A stretch of 64,000 nucleotides of DNA from Clostridiales bacterium (GTDB lineage: Bacteria; Bacillota; Clostridia; Christensenellales; CAG-138). This document shows, one piece after another, positions 51,819-61,894 of this stretch (within the stretch, counting starts at the first letter, position 1; each line of letters starts with the position of its first letter). Both the position numbers and the translations under genes were made by a program. The stretch covers positions 54,971 to 118,970 of the forward strand of contig SFEL01000006.1 in the NCBI GenBank assembly GCA_004557245.1. Reading direction: 5' to 3'. A model generated the notes under the pieces. It saw only the letters and a program-made list of their open reading frames with translations, was not told the origin of the DNA and searched no databases.

Positions 51819-54224
51819 ATGAAACTGCCGCTTAAATGGTTAAAGGAATATGTGGATTTTAACGTTACTCCCGAGAAGTTCGTGGAGCTGATGATGTGGC
51901 GCGGCTTTGAAGTGGCCGACATAGAAGACGAGATGCCCGGCATCACCAATGTCGTAGTAGGCAGGATAGAGGCGCTGTCCAAGCACCCCAATGCAGATAA
52001 GCTCCAGATCTGCTCCATAAACGTGGGCAAGGAAGAAAACATATGCATAGTTACCGGCGCTACTAACGTGTACGAGGGCGCGCTGGTGCCGGTAGCGCTG
52101 GACGGCGCACACCTTGCGGGCGATATAGTGATACACCCCACAAATATGCGCGGCGTTGAAAGCCTGGGCATGCTGTGCTCCGGCAAAGAGCTGGGCCTTA
52201 CCGAGGCGGATTATCCCGGCGCCGAGGTCTACGGTATAATGCTGCTTCAGGGCGAGCACCCTCTGGGACAGAGCATTCAGGAGGCCGTAGGCCTTGACGA
52301 TCTGGTATTCGATATAGAGCTTACCCCAAACAGAGCGGACTGCCAGAGCATAATAGGCATTTGCCGCGAGGCTGCCGCCGCTCTGGGCCAGAAGTTCCGC
52401 GAGCCTGAGATCAAGGAGATAAAGGGTGCCGGCAACAGCGCGGATTACGCCTCCGTGGAAGTGCTGGATACAGACCTCTGCCCGAGGTACATAGCGAGGG
52501 CCGTTACCGACATCAACATCGCGCCTTCACCGGCGTGGCTGCAGAAGCGCCTGCGCAGCGTTGGCCTTCGTCCCATAAACAATATAGTTGATATCACAAA
52601 TTACGTAATGGTGGAGTACGGCCATCCCATGCACGCGTTCGATCTCTCCTGTATAACCGACGGCCATATCATAGTGCGCCGGGGCAAGGAAGGGGAGAAG
52701 GTAATTACCCTTGACGGCAAGGAACGGGAGGTTTCTCCCGATGTGCTGCTCATAGCCGATCCCATAAAGGGCGTGGGCATAGCAGGCGTAATGGGCGGAG
52801 AGAACTCCGAAATAACGGAGAATACTAAGACTGTGCTCTTTGAGGCGGCGGCCTTCAAGGGCAGCAATATCCGCCATACCACCCGTGAGCTGCGCCACGT
52901 GACCGATGCCGCCGTACGCTTCATAAAGGGGGTAGAGCCTGTCAATGCCATGGACGCCATAAACAGGGCAATTGAGCTCGTGGATGAGCTGGGCGCAGGC
53001 AAGGTTATAGGCGAGAGCATAGACGTATGCGCCGTGGATACCAAGGAGCGCGTGATAAACGTGGACTGGAAGCACGTAAACGCCATACTGAATACTGCCA
53101 TTGCTCCCGAGGAAATGGTGAAAATGCTGGATACCATAAATATTCCCGCCAAGGTTAGCGGCGAAAAGCTGGTTGTAACCGTTCCTCACTACAGGGTTGA
53201 TATCGAGAGCAGCATAGAATCCGATTGGGATATCGCCGAGGAGATCGGCCGCATCTACGGCTATTACAATATCGAGCCTACCCTTATGAAGGGCGATACC
53301 TTCCGCGGACGCCTCAGCCCCGAAACCGCATTCGAGGACGAGGTAAAGGATATGTGCGTCACCATGGGCTGCTATGAGATGTACAACTACAACTTTACCG
53401 GCCCCGCCGTGATTAACGCTCTCCGCATACCTGTGGACGACGAGAAGCGCCTTGCGGTGAAGCTATTGAACCCCTTCGGCGAAGATCAGAGCCTCATGCG
53501 GACCACCCTCATGGCGGGTATGCTGGATACCTTGGCCCGCAACTGCAACCGCAAAACCGGCTGCGGCAGGTTCTTTGAGGTGGGCAACGTACATTTCGAC
53601 AATAATGCCGACCTGCCCGAGGAGCGCAAGATGCTGGGCATCATAGTGAGCGGCAGCGCTGAGAGCTTCTTTACCCTCAAGGGCTGCGTGGAATTCATAC
53701 TGCGCCGCCTCGGCATAGAGGACAGGGCAGAGTTTGTAACAGGCGGCGGAGAGTACTTCCAGCCCGGACAGAAGGCTACTGTGCTTGTGAACGGCGAAGT
53801 AATAGGTGAAATGGGAACGATTCATCCGGATGTGCGTAAGGCCTTCAGCGTTCCTCAGGCAGCGTATGCCGCGGAGCTCAACATGAAGAAGCTATTTGAC
53901 AGGCGCGTGGAGAAGAAGACCTACAAGGCGCTTCCCAAGTATCCTCTCGTACCTCGCGATATAGCCGTGGTGGTAGATGAGAATGTCACCTCAGCCGAGG
54001 TGGTAAAGGTCATACAGCAGTCTCCCGTAAAGGTGATACTCGAAAACGTAGAATTGTTTGACGTGTACAGGGGCCCCGGCATACCCGAGGGCAAGAAGAG
54101 CATGGCCTACTCCTATACCGTCCGCGCAGAGGACCGCACCCTTACCGATGAGGACATAAGCGGCGCCATGAATGCCATAGTACGATCTCTCAAGGCAAGG
54201 CTGAATGCAGACCTCAGGGCGTAA
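51819..54224 (+). CDS. pheT: Phenylalanyl-tRNA synthetase, beta subunit
   Basis: An 801-residue subunit with editing and anticodon-related functions. It has an N-terminal tRNA-binding (EMAP-like) domain (about 40-150), a B3/B4 editing domain, B5, the catalytic-like core with LMRTTLMAGML, and a C-terminal FDX-ACB domain (about 705-800) starting near LPKYPLVPRDIAVVV. The length is standard. Makes the alpha2-beta2 enzyme with PheS. Confidence 0.97.
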   Translation: MKLPLKWLKEYVDFNVTPEKFVELMMWRGFEVADIEDEMPGITNVVVGRIEALSKHPNADKLQICSINVGKEENICIVTGATNVYEGALVPVALDGAHLAGDIVIHPTNMRGVESLGMLCSGKELGLTEADYPGAEVYGIMLLQGEHPLGQSIQEAVGLDDLVFDIELTPNRADCQSIIGICREAAAALGQKFREPEIKEIKGAGNSADYASVEVLDTDLCPRYIARAVTDINIAPSPAWLQKRLRSVGLRPINNIVDITNYVMVEYGHPMHAFDLSCITDGHIIVRRGKEGEKVITLDGKEREVSPDVLLIADPIKGVGIAGVMGGENSEITENTKTVLFEAAAFKGSNIRHTTRELRHVTDAAVRFIKGVEPVNAMDAINRAIELVDELGAGKVIGESIDVCAVDTKERVINVDWKHVNAILNTAIAPEEMVKMLDTINIPAKVSGEKLVVTVPHYRVDIESSIESDWDIAEEIGRIYGYYNIEPTLMKGDTFRGRLSPETAFEDEVKDMCVTMGCYEMYNYNFTGPAVINALRIPVDDEKRLAVKLLNPFGEDQSLMRTTLMAGMLDTLARNCNRKTGCGRFFEVGNVHFDNNADLPEERKMLGIIVSGSAESFFTLKGCVEFILRRLGIEDRAEFVTGGGEYFQPGQKATVLVNGEVIGEMGTIHPDVRKAFSVPQAAYAAELNMKKLFDRRVEKKTYKALPKYPLVPRDIAVVVDENVTSAEVVKVIQQSPVKVILENVELFDVYRGPGIPEGKKSMAYSYTVRAEDRTLTDEDISGAMNAIVRSLKARLNADLRA

Positions 54225-54246
54225 CTGTGTAAGATATAAAGCTAAG

Positions 54247-54281
54247 CGGCCCGGATGCTGCACAGTGCAGTATCCGGGCCG
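54247..54281 (+). terminator. Hairpin terminator of pheST
   Basis: Ten-base perfect arms with an inner palindrome (54257-54271). The following T-tract is broken. Confidence 0.6.
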
Positions 54282-54353
54282 TTCCGTTGGCTTGCTTTTG
54301 AAGTTTTGGAGACCTCCCGGAGACTTCAAATACCCGCAGGAATTGTGCCGCGC

Positions 54354-55772
54354 TTATCTGAACCTCTTTGAGCGGGAGCGTGAACGTATTGGAGCAGCCG
54401 TCCTTGAGCGGGCCGCTGCGCCGCGCCTCCTTCTGCGGCGGCGACGGTTGCCTCTGAGGATTAATATGCGTATTATCATTAATATCGCCAGTATGGCTAC
54501 TGCTATCAGCACCCAGAACAGCCATGGCGAACCAGTATCGCCGGCGCCGGGATCGAATATCAGAGGGCTTTCAGAGGGGTCTGCGCTTATCATGTTGCCT
54601 ATCTCGTCTACGCTGTTGTCGGCGGTGAGGGTGGCGGTAAGTATGGCCGCACCGTTGCAGGTGTAGGTCACAGTGCCGACCTCATCCCCTGCGGCTATGG
54701 GGGCGGTCAGCGCCGCAGCCCCGTCCCGGTATGTAACGTTTGCGGTTATGGTATCCTTAGAGGAGATAACGCCGCTGACGAAGTCACGGGTGCCGGCGAT
54801 TATCTTGCCGGAGATGTCCGCCGTGGCGGTGAGCCCGCCGCCGTCCTCGAAGGTGCCGTTCTCAACGGGCACGTTGAAGTTCGACTGCAGGTTAAGCTCG
54901 CTTACGCTTACGGAGGAGTAATTCTCAAATCCCCAGTCGAAGAATTTGGGGGCATTTTCAAAACGGGTATAGCGGTACTTGTCGCCCTGTGGGTCGCCGA
55001 AGAGCACGCAGATTAGCTCCACGCCGTCCTTCTTTGCGGAGGCCACTATGCAGCGGCCTGCCTGATCCGTATCGCCGGTCTTTATGCCGGTGGCGTACTG
55101 GTAAAGGTAGCTCTGAGTATCCTTTTCACCTTTGTGAATAAGACGGTTTGCGTTTTCAAGGTGATAGCCGTCGCTGTCCTTGTTCGTAGGGGGGACGTCC
55201 CAGTATTGCGCGCTTACTATTTCACGGAATTTCTGGTTTTGCATAGCGTAACGGCCCAGCAGCGCCATATCGTAGGCGGTGGAGTAGTGGTTATCGTCGT
55301 GCAGGCCGTTGGCTTTTACAAAGTGGGTATCGTTCATGCCGATTTCGGCGGCCTTGGCGTTCATTAGCTTTGAAAACTCATCCTGGCTGCCCGATATGTG
55401 AATGGCCAGGGCGCTGGCGGCATCGTTGCCGGATACCATCATGGTGCCGTATATGAGGTCGATTATGCGCAGCTCTTCGTTGTTCACGAATTTCATAAGC
55501 GAACCGCGCTTGTCAAAGTTGCTGCCGACATTTACTTTTTCTTCGAGGTCATCGCACAGCTCAAGGGCAAGTATGGTGGTCATTATCTTTGTGGTGCTGG
55601 CGGGGTACGCCTTGGAACGGGCGTCCTTTTCATAGAGCACTGCGCCGGTGTTGGCGTCCATAAGGCATATATGCTTTGTAGTAGGGGCTTCCGGCGCCGC
55701 CTCCGCAAGGGCGGCAGGCATCAAGCCTATGACGGTAATAAATATGAGCATTGCGGAAATAACGCGCTTCAA
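54354..55772 (-). CDS. D-alanyl-D-alanine carboxypeptidase, DacF-like
   Basis: A 472-residue penicillin-binding protein of the S11 family. Signal peptide to about residue 24. The catalytic motifs are STTK near 59, SGN near 115 and KTG near 230. A C-terminal beta-domain follows, then a membrane helix (about 416-437) and an extremely basic tail with eight consecutive Arg and several SR pairs. The tail would lie in the cytosol. The start is a TTG at 55772 with AAGGA 11 bases upstream; an ATG nearer the site is out of frame and hits a stop after four codons. Confidence 0.9.
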   Translation of the reverse strand: MKRVISAMLIFITVIGLMPAALAEAAPEAPTTKHICLMDANTGAVLYEKDARSKAYPASTTKIMTTILALELCDDLEEKVNVGSNFDKRGSLMKFVNNEELRIIDLIYGTMMVSGNDAASALAIHISGSQDEFSKLMNAKAAEIGMNDTHFVKANGLHDDNHYSTAYDMALLGRYAMQNQKFREIVSAQYWDVPPTNKDSDGYHLENANRLIHKGEKDTQSYLYQYATGIKTGDTDQAGRCIVASAKKDGVELICVLFGDPQGDKYRYTRFENAPKFFDWGFENYSSVSVSELNLQSNFNVPVENGTFEDGGGLTATADISGKIIAGTRDFVSGVISSKDTITANVTYRDGAAALTAPIAAGDEVGTVTYTCNGAAILTATLTADNSVDEIGNMISADPSESPLIFDPGAGDTGSPWLFWVLIAVAILAILMIIRILILRGNRRRRRRRRGAAARSRTAAPIRSRSRSKRFR

Positions 55773-55946
55773 GGGTAGAACATTCCTTTCGTACAGAAAA
55801 AACTGCGGCTCTGCGCCGGATTACGGCATTGCTCGCCATAAATAACTATAATAGTATAACAAATCATCCCCAGCTTTGTACAGCAAAAAAGATTCTTTTG
55901 GCGCAACATGACAGGGAATGTTCACAAAACATATGGGTTTTACCGG

Positions 55947-55974
55947 TTTCAAATTATAAATAATATGATATAAT
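55947..55974 (+). promoter_or_regulatory. Promoter of the two-component operon
   Basis: TTTCAA, a 16-base spacer, TATAAT. Confidence 0.55.
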
Positions 55975-56025
55975 TTTTACCATAGGGATACTATGCCCAT
56001 TAGCAGATAAACAGGAGGGCTTTAT

Positions 56026-56709
56026 ATGGCAAAGAGAATTCTTCTTGTGGACGACGAGCCGCTGATAGTAAAGGGGCTCAAGTTTGCGCTGGAATCCGAC
56101 GGATACGAGACGGATTCCGCCGGAGACGGCGAACAGGCCCTTGAAAAGATACAGAACGGCAATTTCGATCTTATACTGTTGGACGTTATGCTGCCCAAGA
56201 TGAGCGGCATAGAAGTATGCCAGGCGGTGAGGGAGAAGAGCGACGTGCCAATAATCATGCTCACCGCAAAGGGCGAGGATATGGATAAGATACTGGGCCT
56301 CGAATACGGCGCGGACGACTACATGACAAAGCCGTTCAACATACTCGAGGTAAAGGCCCGAATAAAGACCATACTTCGCAGGGCGGGCGCCGGCAAGGAG
56401 GCTCCCAAGATGGAGATCACCGCCGGGGACATCACAATAAACATAAATACCCGCAGCGTTATAAGCCATGGGGAGCCTGTGAACCTTACGGTAAAGGAAT
56501 TCGACCTGCTGAACCTGTTCATGTCCAACATAGGCAAGATTTACAGCCGGGACGAGCTGCTTGAGACCATATGGGGCTTCGACTATATCGGGGATTTCAG
56601 GACGGTAGACGTACACATAAGGCGGCTCAGGGAAAAGATCGAGAAGGATCCTGCGAACCCGAAGCACATCATGACAAAGTGGGGAGTTGGCTATTACTTT
56701 GCAGAATAA
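56026..56709 (+). CDS. OmpR-family response regulator
   Basis: A 227-residue regulator. The receiver has DDE at 10-12, the phosphoacceptor Asp in LILLDVMLP (about 53), and Lys in TKPFN. The C-terminal winged helix has FDYIGDFRTVDVHIRRLREK. It resembles the PhoP/WalR group. AGGAGG precedes the ATG. The kinase gene overlaps its end by about 10 bases, and two GerMN lipoproteins follow. Confidence 0.95.
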   Translation: MAKRILLVDDEPLIVKGLKFALESDGYETDSAGDGEQALEKIQNGNFDLILLDVMLPKMSGIEVCQAVREKSDVPIIMLTAKGEDMDKILGLEYGADDYMTKPFNILEVKARIKTILRRAGAGKEAPKMEITAGDITININTRSVISHGEPVNLTVKEFDLLNLFMSNIGKIYSRDELLETIWGFDYIGDFRTVDVHIRRLREKIEKDPANPKHIMTKWGVGYYFAE

Positions 56710-58168
56710 GCGTAAGGCAACAGACTTTTTCGGCTCACTGCGTTGGCGAATGGTGGGTATATACCTGCTGGTAACTGTGCTTGTGCTGGTGGCCATAAGC
56801 AGCCTGGTATCCGGCCTGCTGGAAGAATTTCTCGTATCGCAGCGCACCCAGGACCAATTGCAGGAGACCGCACGCCTTGCGCTGGAGGTAGCTCCTTATA
56901 TGAGCGGGGCCGATGTGGACGAGCTGTTCACATATATAGAAGACAGGGCCTATTCCATGGGGGGAAGAGTGCTGGTGCTGGATTCGGACGCAGTAGTGCA
57001 GATGGATTCCGCCTCCCGGGAAAACGGGTTCCTTTTGCCGTACCGCGAGGTGCGTGAGGTGCTTCGGGAAGGCAAGGATTCCGCTTACGGCTTCCACCAT
57101 ATACTTCGGGGCGGCGATGAAGGGGTTTTCACCCAAGACGACCAGAGTATCTGGGCAGTGTACTACACGGTGCCGCTGACCATCAGCGGCCACAGGGATG
57201 GAGCCGTGCTGTTTTCTGCCTCCATTCAGGACGTGGTGGACAGCCTGAACGAAGTGACAAGGCAGATAACCGTCATATTCGTGGCTGTGGTAATAATCAT
57301 AATAATCGCAATATTCCTGCTTTCCGGATGGATAACCAAGCCTATAGTGGAGCTTACTTCGGCCATACGCCGCATGGGAACACAGGGCTATGTGAGAGTG
57401 GACGAAAAGGGCAGCGGCGAGATAGCCGAGCTTGGCCGCGCCTTCAACCGCATGAGTGAGCGCATAGAGGATCACGACAGGGTGCGCGACGAATTCGTGG
57501 CCAATGCCTCCCATGAGCTGAAGACGCCTCTTGCTACGATGAAGCTGCTTTCTGAAAATGTACTGTATCAGGATAACCCGGATCCCGCCATGATGAAGGA
57601 GTTCTTCGGGGACGTTAACCATGAGGTGGACAGGCTTACGAGGATAGTTACGGAGCTTCTGCGTCTCGTGCAGGAGGATACGTCGGATGGGCAGCTCAAC
57701 CTTGAAAAGCTGGACCTTGACAAGCTGGTTGGAAACGTATGTACCCGCCTTGACAGCCTTGCCAGAAACAAGAATATAAAGCTTGTGACGGATCTCAGTA
57801 CTGTCACCATGGATGGCGATCGGATGCGCCTTGAGCAGGTGGCGGTGAACCTTGTGGAAAACGCCATAAAATATACCGATGAAGGCACCGTGAGCGTGCG
57901 CGTGGCCCGGGAGGACAATTATGCCGTATTGGAAGTGAAGGACACCGGCATAGGCATACCTGAGGAGTCCATAGAGCACCTGTTCGAGAGGTTCTACAGG
58001 GTGGATAAGGCACGCTCCAGAAGCACCGGCGGCACCGGCCTGGGCCTTTCCATAACCGAAAAGCTTGTGACCCAACATCACGGCAAGATAGAAGTAAAGA
58101 GCAAGCTTGGCGAAGGCAGCTGCTTTACAGTACGTATTCCCATAAGGCAGGAAAGCGAGGGCAAGTGA
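56699..58168 (+). CDS. Sensor histidine kinase, WalK/PhoR-like
   Basis: A 489-residue membrane kinase. TM1 (about 18-42), an extracytoplasmic sensing region, TM2 (about 192-215), HAMP, a HisKA domain with NASHELKTPLATMK (His near 270) and a HATPase with NLVENAIKY, DTGIGIPEE and GGTGLGLS. The start is uncertain: TTG at 56699 has GGGGAG 12 bases upstream, and no other good start is near. No PAS domain seen. It pairs with the overlapping response regulator. The next gene overlaps by one base. Confidence 0.92.
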   Translation: MQNKRKATDFFGSLRWRMVGIYLLVTVLVLVAISSLVSGLLEEFLVSQRTQDQLQETARLALEVAPYMSGADVDELFTYIEDRAYSMGGRVLVLDSDAVVQMDSASRENGFLLPYREVREVLREGKDSAYGFHHILRGGDEGVFTQDDQSIWAVYYTVPLTISGHRDGAVLFSASIQDVVDSLNEVTRQITVIFVAVVIIIIIAIFLLSGWITKPIVELTSAIRRMGTQGYVRVDEKGSGEIAELGRAFNRMSERIEDHDRVRDEFVANASHELKTPLATMKLLSENVLYQDNPDPAMMKEFFGDVNHEVDRLTRIVTELLRLVQEDTSDGQLNLEKLDLDKLVGNVCTRLDSLARNKNIKLVTDLSTVTMDGDRMRLEQVAVNLVENAIKYTDEGTVSVRVAREDNYAVLEVKDTGIGIPEESIEHLFERFYRVDKARSRSTGGTGLGLSITEKLVTQHHGKIEVKSKLGEGSCFTVRIPIRQESEGK

Positions 58169-59175
58169 TGGCCAGTAGAATTATCAGGATAATATCGCTT
58201 ACTCTGTCGATGCTTCTTGCCGTCTGCTGCATGACGGGCTGCTTCGGCAAGATGATAGTTCAGGACGAGGAGCACGCGGAATTACCGGATGTGGATCCGG
58301 AGGATGGCGTGGAAAAAACTGTGGCTGTGAAACTTTACTACAGGCTCACCAATGAGGAATACCTTGCAGGAGTGGAGAGCAGCGTGACGGTGCGGGCAGG
58401 CGAGCGCACAGAGACAGCGGTGATACGCGCGCTAATAGAAGGCGTGCCGCCGCTCGCGTCAAACGTCAGCGCGCTGTTCCCGAGCGGTACTTCCATAGAG
58501 AATACATATTATGAAAAAGGCATACTTTACGTTACCCTTTCCAAAGAGGTGCTGGACGACAGTATGATCGCTTCATTGAAGGAAGAAGATTATCAAAGCC
58601 CTGAAGACTATCAGCAGGCGGCAGACGAGGCGACGAGAGAGATGTACCTTAGGCGCAGGCTGGGCGTATTGTCCATAGTTAATACTATTGCGGGCAGCGA
58701 CGAGGGCTCCAGGGTGCAGATAATGGTGGATAATGAAGGCTCGGGCACTGGCAGCAGGATGCCATATGAGACTTTCGGCTTTGAAAAACGCCAGGGGGAG
58801 ATAATGGAGCCTATGGGCTTCGATGAAAGCGTGGTAGTGACGCCGGAAAAGGTGGTGGGCTGCCTGTTTGAAAGAATAGCAAACGGACAATACGATATGG
58901 CGTATGCGCTGGTTGCCGAAAGCGATTACTACGGTATAACTAAACCTGCTTACGCCGACTTTGAGGCGGAGATGGAGGCGCTGGGCAGGCTGGAATCCTA
59001 CGAGATGACCGGAACGGTCAATGATGGAGACAGAACCTACGTGACGGCGGATGTGCGGATAGCCGCTCCCGGAGGTACGATGAAGAATATAATCAAAGCG
59101 AGGATACACCTTGAAAAGGAGGGCGACCTTTATAAAGTGTATTACAGTTCGCTGCAGGCGTTGATGGAGAGCTGA
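58168..59175 (+). CDS. GerMN-domain lipoprotein (first of two)
   Basis: A 335-residue lipoprotein. The signal ends in the lipobox MTGC with Cys near 25. A GerMN-like domain (about 50-165) has VAVKLYYRLT and LFPSGTSIEN. GerM proteins act in sporulation and germination in Bacillus, where the domain helps align mother-cell and forespore complexes. The C-terminal half has a separate alpha/beta part. The ATG overlaps the kinase stop by one base. Confidence 0.87.
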   Translation: MASRIIRIISLTLSMLLAVCCMTGCFGKMIVQDEEHAELPDVDPEDGVEKTVAVKLYYRLTNEEYLAGVESSVTVRAGERTETAVIRALIEGVPPLASNVSALFPSGTSIENTYYEKGILYVTLSKEVLDDSMIASLKEEDYQSPEDYQQAADEATREMYLRRRLGVLSIVNTIAGSDEGSRVQIMVDNEGSGTGSRMPYETFGFEKRQGEIMEPMGFDESVVVTPEKVVGCLFERIANGQYDMAYALVAESDYYGITKPAYADFEAEMEALGRLESYEMTGTVNDGDRTYVTADVRIAAPGGTMKNIIKARIHLEKEGDLYKVYYSSLQALMES

Positions 59176-59177
59176 CC

Positions 59178-60761
59178 ATGACGGTATTAGCTAAAAAAAT
59201 CATATGTCTCCTTCTGGTGCCGGTTATATGCATAGGGGCCTTTTCAGGCTGCTCAGGCGGCAGTGCCGATGTTCCGGAGATGACGCTTAGCGATTACGTG
59301 CCAAAGCGCGAGGGTGATGAGGATACATTTACCGCACAGCTGTATTTTGTATCCGACGACGGACTGCACCTTTCCATTGAAGAACGGGAGGTGCGGTGCG
59401 GCAAGGGAATGAGCCGGGCGGAAGCGGCGATATGCGCGCTCATAGACGGTCCTGTGACCACTGTGCTGAACCAGTCGGTGCCGGGCGATATGCTGCTCCA
59501 GCGTGTAGAGACCTCCTATGAGGCCTGCAACGTATACCTTCTCGCGTCTTACACGCCGGATGCGCGGACATGGGCGACAGCTCAGGCTGCCATAGCCGCC
59601 ACCGTGTATGCCTGCGAGAATATAGCCTCCATAAACCTTTATCTGAACGGCATGGCCCCTGCCTACTACGGAAGGGCGATGGGAGCGGTGAAGCCTATAA
59701 GCAATACGCTGGACGCGTATATTGTGGAATTACAGCAGCAGTATACCGATATAGCTCAGGGTACGGATAATGAGACAGGAGCCGGCGTATATGAAACGCG
59801 CATTGCCACGCTGTACTTTACAGACAGCAGCAATACGCTGCTCATAGCAAAGAACGTAACCCTTAATTATGACAGCACTGAAACCAGCGTCAGGATATCG
59901 TATCAGATTTTGAATAAGCTGCTCGACGGAGCTGAAGGCCTTGAAGCCGTTCTGCCCGCCGATCTGCAGCTGCATAGCCCCATTCGGCTGGTACCGGAAA
60001 AAAACTATAACTATGGCGGCAATGGGAATTTCGAAGACGGAGAGTCCCCTCACCCCAGCGAGACGGCGCCGGAGATAGAAAAGCCGGAGGACCAGGGCCT
60101 TATGCAGGGCGAACCGATGGTGGCCGAGATAGTGCTGGAAAAGCCGAAGGAAAAATATGACGAAGATATACTGAGCGGCGCTCTTACGCTTACGCTGACG
60201 GGATATATACCGGATCTTATCGGTGTGTCGATCACCATGATCGACGAAGACGGAAAGATTACCGAGCTTGCTCCTGATGGCTATTTTACCCGGGAGGACT
60301 TTTCAGGCCGCATAGGCAGAATAGTCAATATAGATTACCCCAACAGGGACGGCAGCCTGCTTTACAGGGCGTCGAGGGCGGTGTCCAGCGAAGAGTCATA
60401 TGATCCCATGGCGATACTTACAGAGCTGCTTTCTGGCTCGGCGGATCTCGGCGGGATGTGCGGAGGCTTTACAGCCGATGACATATCCGGCGTATATAAG
60501 ACTGATAATACAATAGTCATAGACTGGAAGGCTGGCTTTACGGACAAGCTCAGGGCATACATAAACAGCGAGGACGATACCGGAATACCCCGGGAGAATC
60601 GCGAGAGGGCATTCATATACAGCATAGTGAACACCCTGACCGAGATAGAGGACATAGGCCGGGTATGGATGCTGGAGGACGGCAAAAAGCTGGGCAGCAT
60701 AGATAAGATATACCTTGGCAACAGTCTAATGCGTAATCCCGGCATACTTGTTAACGAGTAG
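59178..60761 (+). CDS. GerMN-domain lipoprotein (second of two)
   Basis: A 527-residue lipoprotein with Cys near 25 (FSGC). It has a first GerMN-type domain (about 50-190) and a second (about 205-325), then a linker with a DxPxP-like SPHPSETAPE region, and a third beta-rich domain. It begins 2 bases after the first lipoprotein. The pair may be sensed or controlled by the kinase upstream. Not the canonical GerM gene order. Confidence 0.83.
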   Translation: MTVLAKKIICLLLVPVICIGAFSGCSGGSADVPEMTLSDYVPKREGDEDTFTAQLYFVSDDGLHLSIEEREVRCGKGMSRAEAAICALIDGPVTTVLNQSVPGDMLLQRVETSYEACNVYLLASYTPDARTWATAQAAIAATVYACENIASINLYLNGMAPAYYGRAMGAVKPISNTLDAYIVELQQQYTDIAQGTDNETGAGVYETRIATLYFTDSSNTLLIAKNVTLNYDSTETSVRISYQILNKLLDGAEGLEAVLPADLQLHSPIRLVPEKNYNYGGNGNFEDGESPHPSETAPEIEKPEDQGLMQGEPMVAEIVLEKPKEKYDEDILSGALTLTLTGYIPDLIGVSITMIDEDGKITELAPDGYFTREDFSGRIGRIVNIDYPNRDGSLLYRASRAVSSEESYDPMAILTELLSGSADLGGMCGGFTADDISGVYKTDNTIVIDWKAGFTDKLRAYINSEDDTGIPRENRERAFIYSIVNTLTEIEDIGRVWMLEDGKKLGSIDKIYLGNSLMRNPGILVNE

Positions 60762-60778
60762 AAAGATTTGATTTATCG

Positions 60779-61894
60779 ATGGAAAAGGAATTTGGATCAG
60801 GCAAGATAGTCCTCGGCATGTCCGGCGGAGTGGATTCCTCCGTGGCGGCGCTGCTGCTTAAAAAGCAAGGATACGACGTTATTGGCGTATTCATGAAAAA
60901 CTGGGAGGAAAAGGACGAAAACGGCGTATGCAGTGCTGCGGCCGACTATGAAGACGTGCGCAGGGTGGCGGATAGGGTAGGAATACCGTATTATACCGTG
61001 AATTTCACAAAAGAGTATATGGACAGGGTGTTTTCCTACTTCCTTGAAGAGTACTCAATGGGACGAACCCCCAACCCGGACGTACTGTGCAACTGCGAGA
61101 TAAAGTTCAAAGCGTTTCTGGATTTTGCCATGGGGCTTGACGCCGCGGCCATAGCTACAGGACACTATGCCCGTGTGGACAGGTCTACGGGGCGCACGCG
61201 GCTTCTGCGCGCTTATGATATGGGGAAGGATCAGACCTATTTTCTTGCCGGGTTGAATCAGCGTCAGCTGAGCCGGGCCATGTTTCCCATAGGAGAAATG
61301 CAGAAGGGCGACCTCAGGCGCCTTGCGGCGGAGGCGGGTCTTGCAACGGCTGACAAGAAGGATTCCACAGGCATATGCTTCATAGGTGAGCGCAACTTCA
61401 AAAAGTTCCTTATGCAGTATTTACCCGCAAAACCGGGGGATATGATAGACTTATCCGGAAGGGTGATAGGCAGGCATGACGGGCTGATGTACTATACCCT
61501 TGGACAACGCCGCGGCCTCGGCATAGGCGGTCAGAAGGAGGGCAGCGGAGAAAGCTGGTTCGTTATAGGTAAGGACATGGAGAAAAACCTGCTCATAGTC
61601 CAGCAGGGAGAACACGAGGAGCTGTTTTCGCTGGGCCTTGAGGCAAATAAAGTAAGCTTCATAGGGGGCGAACCGCCAGCGCGGGAATTTGAGTGTACGG
61701 CAAAGTTCCGCTACCGCCAGAGCGACCAGAAGGTAAAGGTTACGATGCACGGCGACGGCTGCACAGTGGACTTTGCGGAACCACAGAGGGCTGTCACTCC
61801 CGGCCAGTGGGTGGTGTTTTACGATGGAGAGGAATGTCTGGGTGGTGGCCCCATAGACGCGACAAGACCCATGAAGGAGATAAAAATTGGATAA
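60779..61894 (+). CDS. mnmA: tRNA-specific 2-thiouridylase
   Basis: A 371-residue enzyme that adds sulfur to U34 of tRNA for Lys, Glu and Gln. The PP-loop is GMSGGVDSS, the first catalytic Cys in NPDVLCNCEIKF and the second in STGICFIGERNF, with TLGQRRGLGIGG. Length is standard. It ends the operon that starts with the response regulator, with a further membrane-protein gene overlapping by 8 bases. The start has a weak ribosome site. Confidence 0.96.
   Translation: MEKEFGSGKIVLGMSGGVDSSVAALLLKKQGYDVIGVFMKNWEEKDENGVCSAAADYEDVRRVADRVGIPYYTVNFTKEYMDRVFSYFLEEYSMGRTPNPDVLCNCEIKFKAFLDFAMGLDAAAIATGHYARVDRSTGRTRLLRAYDMGKDQTYFLAGLNQRQLSRAMFPIGEMQKGDLRRLAAEAGLATADKKDSTGICFIGERNFKKFLMQYLPAKPGDMIDLSGRVIGRHDGLMYYTLGQRRGLGIGGQKEGSGESWFVIGKDMEKNLLIVQQGEHEELFSLGLEANKVSFIGGEPPAREFECTAKFRYRQSDQKVKVTMHGDGCTVDFAEPQRAVTPGQWVVFYDGEECLGGGPIDATRPMKEIKIG

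Noticed and set aside
56735..58081. A 448-codon open frame opposite the histidine kinase
   Set aside because: The kinase on the plus strand has all catalytic motifs. The antisense frame has none and no ribosome site.
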